This document shows, one piece after another, positions 56,879 through 64,000 of a stretch of 64,000 nucleotides of DNA. This stretch comes from Gnetum montanum (lineage: Eukaryota; Streptophyta; Gnetopsida; Gnetales; Gnetaceae), in assembly GCA_015680685.1 (NCBI GenBank), contig MNCI01027470.1, forward strand, positions 390,900 through 454,899, read 5' to 3'. Made by a program: the position numbers and the translations under genes. The number at the start of each line of letters is the position of its first letter. The first letter of the stretch is position 1. The notes below the pieces were generated by a model. The model was not told where the DNA came from, ran no database searches, and was given only the letters and a program-made list of their open reading frames with translations.

Positions 56879-57453
56879 TCTAGTAACATTTTTCTCTTTG
56901 GTATTAATTCTTCATTCTTTCAAATGCATGAGCTTTTTTTCTATGAATGCTAATATGTTCATAGGACCCAGTGGGAAAAATATTTTGAAGTCTTTGTGAA
57001 ATGTAGAAAAAAATCCTACTGGTGATATTGGTTGGATTAACTGGTGGTAGTGAACTACTTCTAGAGCTAGAAATTAAGCTAGATGATTTCTACAGAAATT
57101 TGCTAACTGTAAGCATCAAGTTGAAGAAGATCTTGTAGAATATGTAAAGTAAATGAAAATTATTTTAGATCAAAATCCCTTTGATTTTAAAACTCAAAAA
57201 CCCTTGGCTAAAGCTCATTATGATAATGTTGGGATACTTTTGAAGATAAAAGTGCTATTACCAAAAGTTGCATGGATTGGATAAAAATTGAAGATGAATC
57301 TTACAAGGAATTTTTTTCAATTTCTAGAAGGAAAGGAGCAAGTACTTAAACTAGAATTACTTTATATAAATGATTCCATCATTAAATATCCTAAGACTAT
57401 TAAAAAAAATTTAACAATTCATTTTCTTCTATTTTTTTGAAGGTTTTAGTAAG
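56879..57453. other. Unrecognised AT-rich region between LTRs B and C
   Basis: No supported gene. Broken frames contain Lys/Asp-rich residues (DQNPFDFKTQKPLAKAHYDN), which might be a gag remnant, but this cannot be shown. Confidence 0.35.
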
Positions 57454-58319
57454 TGATGAGCAATGAGGTACCCCTATGCCCAAGCATACGAATCATAAGT
57501 GTTTACACACAATCTAATTGAATTCCATAGATGGGACTAGTTGTGCATCTAAATTGTTATGCTTTAATCACAGTTTGCTATCTTCCCACTTGGACTAGTG
57601 GTAGCTTTGTCATGTATGGTTTAGTCCAAACTGAGGCATATGATTAATGTTGCCTAACCCTATGTTATTCCTAATGACAATAAGAAATAGATTATTTAAG
57701 CTAATAAATAGTGGAAAGTAAAATCTAAACTAGCCTACGTGTAATGAGTATCTGTCCCTAATCGTCTGTACATGCCTTGGACTTTGTATAACTATTGCTG
57801 GGATTGCTAAGCATACATCACTAAGCTTACCAAATAATACACTACTGGGTTACCAAGTAATTACACTTAAGCGCCTGTGATTAAGTCATACTCATTCTGC
57901 CTATTGACAAAAATAGTAAATAGTAATAAATGAAAATAGCAACTAAAGAAAACAGTAAACAATTAAATAATTAAATCAATAATAAATCTAAGTGGATGCT
58001 ACAATGATGAAGGTAATCTCGATCTTTATTTGTGGTCATGTAACATATCCAGGTATGTTACACTTAAATAAGAATGTCATACAATCACAAACATCACGTT
58101 GTAGGCATGCACTGGAATAACAAAACTTGAAATCAAAAATTTAAGAAAAGCTATCAAAAACTAACAACAAAACAATCTCACAATTATGCACCCAAGTGTT
58201 TATTTATAGGCTAGCATGAAAGAGATGATATTGAATATCCAACATCATTTCTTGGGACCTGATATCATGTATCTAATATTGAGGCTCCAATATCAAAGCT
58301 AATAAATCATGACTCATCA
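57454..58319 (-). repeat. LTR C (TGATGAG family), opposite orientation
   Basis: In its own sense it starts TGATGAGTCATGATTT at 58319, just after the purine run CGTGAGGGTA (58330-58320), and ends TTGCTCATCA at 57454. The TATA box CTATAAATAAACAC is at 58198-58211. The polypurine tract shows it is a 3' LTR whose element body lies to the right. Confidence 0.78.
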
Positions 58320-58330
58320 TACCCTCACGA

Positions 58331-58985
58331 TTAAAAGAAAACTCATCCTTGAGTTAAACAAAATAAGGAACAAGTTCTTTACAAAATGTGGGAAGGTATG
58401 GAATTATTCACTAACTCAAATAAACAAAAAATTTGACTCTCCCATGGCACAATGTTATTTTCAAAAATTTGAACACAATACTACAAGACACAAAATTGGG
58501 AAAGCTCATGTAGTTCCCAGAGGTGGTGGCTCCTCCATCAGTCACTTTCCTTTATCACTAGTCTTCTAAAATTTGTAATGGTTAAAGAGTGCCTACAACT
58601 TTTCTTCTTCTATTCTTGGGTCATGTATTGTCCAAGTGGTTGAACTGATGTGTGCTAGTACTGGTACATCCCAAGGACATGGCAGCTACACAAACATTTT
58701 GTTAGCCTTCACGTACTAGGCCACAAACTATCGTCGTTCCTCTTCAAAGGACTTGGCCTTTTCTCTCAAATCATGATGATTTTTTAGTTTCTTGGCCAAG
58801 TCTGAAGCAACATCCCTCTATCCATAATGATGAGCTTTATCCACCTCAAGTTCTAAGTTTGCTACATGGAGTTTCTACAAAGTGACTTTTCTATCTGCAA
58901 ACTCTTTCTTATATAATGCATAGGTGGTCACTATCTACTCCTTTAACTCACTTCTAGGTTGACCTACTATTAACCTGGCAAGGTT
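58331..58985 (-). pseudogene. Coiled-coil ORF remnant upstream of LTR C
   Basis: In element sense about 100 codons with a few stops read ANLARLIVGQPRSELKE, YALYKKEFADRKVTL, LHVANLELEVDKAHHYG and DLAKKLKNHHDLREKAKSFEEE, a charged coiled-coil. A decayed match occurs at 36290-36600 in the same position relative to LTR D. Its function is unknown; extra sense ORFs between pol and the 3' LTR are known in several plant retroelement lineages. It is cut at 58985-58998 by the next element. Confidence 0.55.
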
Positions 58986-60237
58986 GGCATATCAAAGTGT
59001 TGGCTCGTTTGGGACGCGACCGCCAACGAGTGTCCTCGAACAGGATTTAGGTGCCTGCTGGTCTCTGGCAACACTAAGGCCCAGATACCTCCAAATAAAC
59101 TCAGTAGTTAATGTGAGTATGTATGTGTGCTGTTGCAGCGTGCGGTTGTGAGAAATGTAACGATTGCGTTGTATGTAAACTACAAATGACTTACTTTAAA
59201 GAGATTCAGCCAACTTTGCCAAGTACTGTGAGTTATTGAAAATTTCCTATTTTGTTCAACTGCCTAGTCTACGTGGTAAAATATTTCCTATTTTGTTCAA
59301 CTTTAAAGAGATTCAATGGAAATAAGCAGAAAAGAAAAGAAAGCAGATTTGTGTAGACCTCAAATATTTAAACAAGGTAAAATGACACGAGTAAACACTT
59401 CGCAATAAAGCTATCCCAAATTCAATATCTACGAATTGTTCAAACTTCCAAGGCTCAAACAAGCAATATCTTCAAGACAATCCTACTATGCTACCAAAAA
59501 TTGCTGCGTAAACTACCACGTACGAGACTCCATTTTGACTAGATAATAGATGTCAACGATTGCATTCAAACAGAACCTTTAAAAGACTTGACAATTTCTG
59601 ATTGAAATACCACGGGAATTCACTTTAAAGATAAAAAGAAGCTATTCTGGTCCCATCAAAATACCAAAGATTTTCTGAACCCTCTCGACTACTGAATTGT
59701 TCAACGGCGTGACTACAAACAGAGGCTCTCTTACAACAATCCCAATAGCAGTTCCCACACGTTGCACAATAACGAAATTTACTACTAAAATGCTCTTAAG
59801 GCTTTTAAACACAAGCGCTTCTATGGCAAAATTTTAATAGAAATTTCTATCGGGCAACAAGAACAGTAAGAGCAATCTAAAAATCCCAAAATTACTTGCC
59901 AAGGATGATACTATCTAAACCACTAGCTAAACAATTTAGACAAAACAAAAAATGAAATGCATAACTCACAGGACCATGACAAAGAGGCTGAAATCTTTCC
60001 TTTAGCAAGCCATCTTACGAGCAATCGTCTTTACAAATCTTCTTTACAAATGCTCTTCTCAAGACCCCAAGGTGTCTTCAGCTGAGAGCCTAAGTGCTAA
60101 CTAGTAGCCTTCAAAGTGTGAAGTATGAGACCTCCCAAAAGTCTCTTCTCCAAATTATCCTTCAAAATTCCCCCCTTAGAATTGAGATTCCAAATTTTGA
60201 GCTCCCCCCATCCCTTTCTTCCTCCTTGACCCCTGAA

Positions 60238-60249
60238 GCCTTTTTATAG
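60238..60249 (-). promoter_or_regulatory. TATA box of the right-hand LTR
   Basis: CTATAAAAAGGC in LTR sense, followed downstream by a GC-richer transcribed stretch rich in short direct words (for example CTTTACAAATC/CTTTACAAATG near 60030-60050). Confidence 0.5.
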
Positions 60250-60610
60250 GGTTCAAAGGTAGGTAGGGAAGTTACATATTTAAAAAATATCTCACCTAAC
60301 TTCTCTCCCAAGTAACTTGGCCAACCAATTAGAAGGTTACTTGCCCAACAAGTTAGGAGGAAGTTATGTAGTTAGGGAGTTAGGAAGTTATACATAGAAT
60401 TAGGAGAAATTTATGCTAACATTAATATTTATATTAAATGTAATGTGATAAATAAATATTTTAACATCAATATTGTAAATATTTTTGTGGGTAGTAACTT
60501 ATATATAAAATAATGTTTTTAAAATAATATTCTATGACTTGGGATAATTAAAGGCAAGTTTTCTAAAACAGGGCTTCACACTATATGTACTTTATTAATG
60601 GTTGTTATAT

Positions 60611-61105
60611 CTATATATATGTATATATGTAAATTAATTTGTAAGATATTTTAGTCACCCGATGCTTTTGTAAAGCTATATACGAGTGGTAGTAATGAAA
60701 TAATTTTACATATATCTTCGTGAAAGTGGCAGAGTTAATGAATGGGTTAAAATAATTCTTCTTTATCTTCCCTGGTAAATTGTGTGGATAATCGGCAATG
60801 GTTCCAAAACAGCAAGCATAATCGACTGGTTCATTTTCTCCTTTCTCTACACAAAACCTGTAAAAACCGACACATGTTCTACCCAAGATCCAAAGTGTTG
60901 TATCACCCAAACCGTATGTTTGAACCACCACCGCAAAATCGTAGCCAACTGCCACCATGGGAGAAGGCTCTGCCGCTGCATCTGGGATTTCTATTTTGCC
61001 CCAAATTGGCTTAGGGCTTCCTGCGTTTTTTGAATTTTTCCTTGAATCGTCACCGCCATTGTCATTGATCACAGAATCAAGGGCGAATGTATTGTGGATC
61101 TGCAT
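60611..61105 (-). CDS. Unrecognised open frame within the right-hand LTR
   Basis: 164 codons from MQIHNTFALDS. The first 100 residues look protein-like (PKPIWGKIEIPDAAAEPSP, VGYDFAVVVQTYGLGDTTL, CVEKGENEPVDYACCFGTIADYP). The end is low-complexity from AT-rich DNA (YKLIYIYTYI). No family is recognised. It may be a captured exon, an inserted fragment or chance. An upstream GC-rich stretch (61140-61560) differs from the surrounding LTR and suggests insertion of foreign DNA. Confidence 0.25.
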   Translation of the reverse strand: MQIHNTFALDSVINDNGGDDSRKNSKNAGSPKPIWGKIEIPDAAAEPSPMVAVGYDFAVVVQTYGLGDTTLWILGRTCVGFYRFCVEKGENEPVDYACCFGTIADYPHNLPGKIKKNYFNPFINSATFTKIYVKLFHYYHSYIALQKHRVTKISYKLIYIYTYI

Positions 61106-61965
61106 CAGCTGAAACCGTAGGAACCTTCAGAACCGTTGCTGCCCGCACAACTGAAACCACTACGGCCTGCAACAAAAATAAAATCGGGGCCCCAACAAAA
61201 TGTGACTTCTTTCTCCGTATATTGTGTGGAGAGGGTTTCGATTTTTTTTAAATAATATCCCTACGTTCTGCCCTACATTGGCCTCAGTTCTGTCCGAGTT
61301 TTTCCATGCGATTACTACCTGAAACCCCTTTTAAACTGGCTCATCGGTGAAAGAAGGGCCTCCCACGTGCTCCACGAACTTAGGTCCGGCGTCTGGCGAG
61401 TCAGCAACATAGATCCGGCCAATGCGTGGATGCAATCCAGAACGGCAAGCCAAAGGAATTACCCCAATACTACGGCATTCAGTTCTGCTTTTTTTTTCTG
61501 ATTTCTTTTTTTCTTCGGCAGCGTTAACAATGGGCCTTTGGTCATACGTGAATTTGGATTTTCTGCAATACAGAAACCTTTACATCCTTTGATAATTTTA
61601 AATCCACGAATTCAAAACCAGTTGGTAGTCCGTTAGGTCCTTCACTTGTTTCCAATTCTTAGCTGATTTTTGATAATCCATTACCCACGGTGTTGTTTAT
61701 TTTGCCAATATTAATCAGGAAGTATGCTTTCTTGTGGTAAATAATCACCTCTTTTTTTATTTCAACCTTCACTCAAGAAAATATCTTGGCATTTTAATTT
61801 ACTTTTCAAGAAGGCTTTAACATCAAGATTATTTACCAGGCTTGCTTCTCCAAGAATACCCATTGCTCACAATACTAAATTGCAAATTTACAACCAGGGA
61901 TTGTGCTAATATTTTGAACAAAATATTCCAACTGCTCCATGTAATGGCCAAATGTTCCAACATTT

Positions 61966-61980
61966 CTGCCCCTCTTTTTC
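61966..61980 (-). other. Polypurine tract of the right-hand element
   Basis: GAAAAAGAGGGGCAG in element sense, three bases before the TGTTGG start of the LTR. Confidence 0.6.
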
Positions 61981-62139
61981 AAGACTAAACATACTAAAAA
62001 TTTCACTAGATTCTTACAGCTGAATAGAAATATTTTTTGAGAAAAATTCCCATTTCACCTAAGGTGTGGTGGGACAAAAACCTCATTCCTAAGCAAAAAC
62101 TGTACACAACAAACTATACATTATCAAGTCCTTCATGAA

Positions 62140-62652
62140 CTATTCTTGGGATGGAAACTGAATTGTGAGGGTTACCCTAGTGGGAATCCTCATCTCTCTA
62201 ACTATTTCATAGGAAATCTTTGATGTGATGAAGGTGGTCCTGTTATTCTCTGGCTTGGTAGAGCTCTCATCTTGATCTACATGAGCTTTCTCTTCAACAT
62301 TTTCTTCATTTTCTTTTTCGGATGAGCTCTTCTGTTCCTCTTCATTAAATCCTTCATTTTCCTCTCGGGAGACAAAAGCTTCTCCCCATCCCCATGAAGA
62401 CTCTTCATAGGTTGGTGGCTCTTTTCCTTTTTCCTCTTCTTTGAAGCAATCTTGATATTGCCCCCAAACATTGGACTCTATATCCAAACCTCTAGTGAGA
62501 AAAGAAAATTCATCGGATAACCAAGCCATAAAAGGACATTCCTTTGGAGCTCCACAAGATCTAGCCTTTAGATAAGCTTTCAATACATGCTCAGGGCAAC
62601 ATCCCATCACATATGGAATAAAAGGCTTTCTCATTGCTCTCTCAAACTCCAT
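62140..62652 (-). CDS. Acidic ORF behind integrase in the right-hand element
   Basis: An intact 170-codon frame (MEFERAMRKPFIPYVMG…TIQFPSQE) between integrase and the LTR, in the sense direction. The N-terminal half has Cys/Trp residues (GCCPEHVLKAYLKARSCG, AWLSDEF). The second half is Glu/Ser/Lys-rich and disordered (EENEGFNEEEQKSSSEKENE). No family is recognised. It could be an accessory ORF of the element. That it is open while neighbouring integrase has a frameshift suggests youth or selection. Confidence 0.45.
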   Translation of the reverse strand: MEFERAMRKPFIPYVMGCCPEHVLKAYLKARSCGAPKECPFMAWLSDEFSFLTRGLDIESNVWGQYQDCFKEEEKGKEPPTYEESSWGWGEAFVSREENEGFNEEEQKSSSEKENEENVEEKAHVDQDESSTKPENNRTTFITSKISYEIVREMRIPTRVTLTIQFPSQE

Positions 62653-63021
62653 TAGCTCTCTATAACTTTCACTACCAAACTTGAATTGAAAGATGATGAA
62701 ATCTTAAGCAATCTAACCCTCCTTTTATAAGTACTAAAATGTTTAACTTCCATCCAAGTGTCTTCAACCAAGCTTCCTTCTTTCTAGGCATTCAAACCAT
62801 TTGTCACAATCCTCACTAAGTGGTGGATGAGTCACCTTCCCCACTTGTCAAACTTGTAGAATTCCACTTGTTTCACTTGTAGGCTTCCACTTGCCCCATT
62901 TGAAGGAAAGATAATGTTCCAAATATAAATAAAGCATAATTAAATATAATAATGGACACTATACTCCTAGTAATATTTACATAATACTATATACATATAT
63001 TATTTTTGTGTAATGACATCT
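62653..63021. other. Noncoding stretch between integrase and the acidic ORF
   Basis: AT-rich, no open frame. It contains a diverged repetition of TTCCACTTG words (62860-62895). Confidence 0.4.
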
Positions 63022-64000
63022 TCAAGTTGTATGCAATTGTCCCAAATAATGTTTTATATGCAAAACATTATATGGAAATTGCAATTCCATGCCATCCAAG
63101 GTTGATAATTTGTAAGTATCCTCTGACAATTGCTTTGTAATTTGAAAGGGACCAATCCATGTCGGTGTAAACTTATTTGGTTTCTTCATATTCCATAATA
63201 GGACAAGGTCTCCTATCTTGAAAGTTCTTTTCAAAGCCTTTCTATCAAACCATCTTTTAACTTGAGAGGTATTCTGTAACAAATTATCCCTTGCTTTATC
63301 TACTTCAGCTTCTCTTTTAATAAGCAAAGTCATGAAACTTCTATCTTTATCAGTCTTTTCACTGTATCTTTGTACAAATTCAGAAGCTGAGGTTATAATC
63401 TTGTTTGTAATTCTTGCTGGCAAACCATAGACTAAATTATATGGTGATGTCAATAGCTTTCTTGAATCTAATTCGATTTGACCATAATGCGGATTATAGA
63501 TAATCGATCCAATTTCCTGGATTCCCATCTATTGATTTCTTGATATAAGCGATAAGCTTTTTATTGGTGGATTCTGCTAGGCCATTTCCTTGAGGATAAT
63601 AATTTGATGAGGAAAATATCAAAATGGATTTTGCAGATGCCCACCCAATAAGCTCTTCGGATTTGAAGGCGGGTCCATTGTCTGACACTAACACTTCGGG
63701 TACACCAAATCTACTTAGAATGTGATCTTCCAGAAACTTAATCACATCTGATGCTGAACTTCCTCTTAGAGATTTTTCTTCAAACCATTTAGTGAAATAA
63801 TCAGTAGTTGTGAGAATAAACTTGTGTCCAGCTCTTGAAGGAGTAATTGTACCAATAAAATCCAAACCCCATTGCTGAAATGGTCTATCTACAACTACTG
63901 GCTTTAAAGGGGCTCTAGCCCTTTTAATCTTGGGCCCATGAATTTGACATTTATAGCATTTTTGAATCTTTGAACTAATGTCTTGATACATGGAAGGCCA
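63022..64000 (-). pseudogene. Integrase of the right-hand Ty3/gypsy element (one frameshift)
   Basis: Two frames overlap at 63528-63494. The first (from the window edge to 63494) has CYKCQIHGP of the zinc finger and a complete triad: TTDYFTKWFE, VSDNGPAFKS and NGLAESTNKK with D-35-E spacing. The second (63528-63022) holds the C-terminal domain with YNLVYGLPARI, WFDRKALKRTFKIGDLVLLWN and WIGPFQITKQLSEDTYKL. A frameshift around GNWIDYL separates them. It is the best-preserved integrase in the window. RT and the rest lie beyond the right edge. Confidence 0.85.

Larger units (their letters stand above)
58998..61962 (-). repeat. 3' LTR of the right-hand minus-strand element
   Basis: In element sense it starts TGTTGGAACATT at 61962, right after a polypurine tract (GAAAAAGAGGGGCAG, 61980-61966), and ends CGAGCCAACA at 58998, giving 6 bp inverted termini TGTTGG/CCAACA. 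The TATA box is at 60249-60238. At nearly 3 kb it is long and may contain an insertion around 60581-61720. The second LTR is outside the window, so the assignment rests on termini, tract and promoter. Confidence 0.55.

Noticed and set aside
60581-61720. A separate host gene within the right-hand LTR
   Set aside because: One 164-codon frame without a family, splice structure or promoter is not enough; it is listed only as a low-confidence open frame.

Overview
The window is nuclear DNA of a seed plant with a large, retrotransposon-packed genome. A gymnosperm is the most natural guess, but the sequence alone does not settle it. Nearly all of it is LTR retrotransposon DNA of several ages, much of it nested and broken. 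One host gene island interrupts it: a single, very unusual leucine-rich-repeat receptor kinase gene on the minus strand at 39248-46339. I see no rRNA, tRNA or CRISPR.

Region 1-30050 is one Ty3/gypsy element (minus strand) split by a second element of the same broad family (plus strand). Both have the order gag, protease, spacer, RT, RNase H, a second archaeal-type RNase H, integrase, which is the hallmark of the Tat/Ogre lineage. The outer minus element has its polypurine tract at position 1, pol at 1363-4812, protease and gag at 25145-28563, PBS at 28899-28918 and 5' LTR from about 28925 upward. The inner plus element occupies 4941-24567: LTR 4941-5837, gag 6681-9102, protease, an 8 kb spacer, pol 18275-21762, 3' LTR ending at 24567. 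Its spacer holds a 2.9 kb tandem duplication (a second gag end and protease) and an antisense, apparently spliced gene-like region (13719-16951) whose first part looks like a catalytically dead FCP1/NIF-type phosphatase domain. Noncoding parts of both elements carry arrays built on a TAAACT core and, separately, on CACGCTG.

Region 30050-38450 holds decayed plus-strand remains: a third Tat-like aRNH-integrase copy (31528-33330), a heavily mutated 3' body plus LTR (34900-37715) of a second family, and an RNase H/integrase-start fragment (37735-38440).

Region 38450-51370 is the gene island. The receptor kinase has signal peptide, LRR N-cap, about 69 visible LRRs, a transmembrane helix and a non-RD kinase split by a 113 bp intron. 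At least seven near-identical 432 bp blocks of six LRRs each have expanded the ectodomain, and an assembly gap lies inside this array. Upstream, 46.3-51.4 kb shows no convincing gene, only small tandem and dispersed repeats.

Region 51374-64000 returns to retroelements: an LTR-bounded, internally deleted Ty3/gypsy copy (51374-56878; LTR termini TGATGAG/CTCATCA), a reverse-orientation LTR of the same family (57454-58319) with a coiled-coil ORF remnant, and the 3' part of another minus-strand Ty3/gypsy element (58998-64000) whose long LTR cuts that coiled-coil ORF and whose integrase fragment still has all three catalytic acidic residues.
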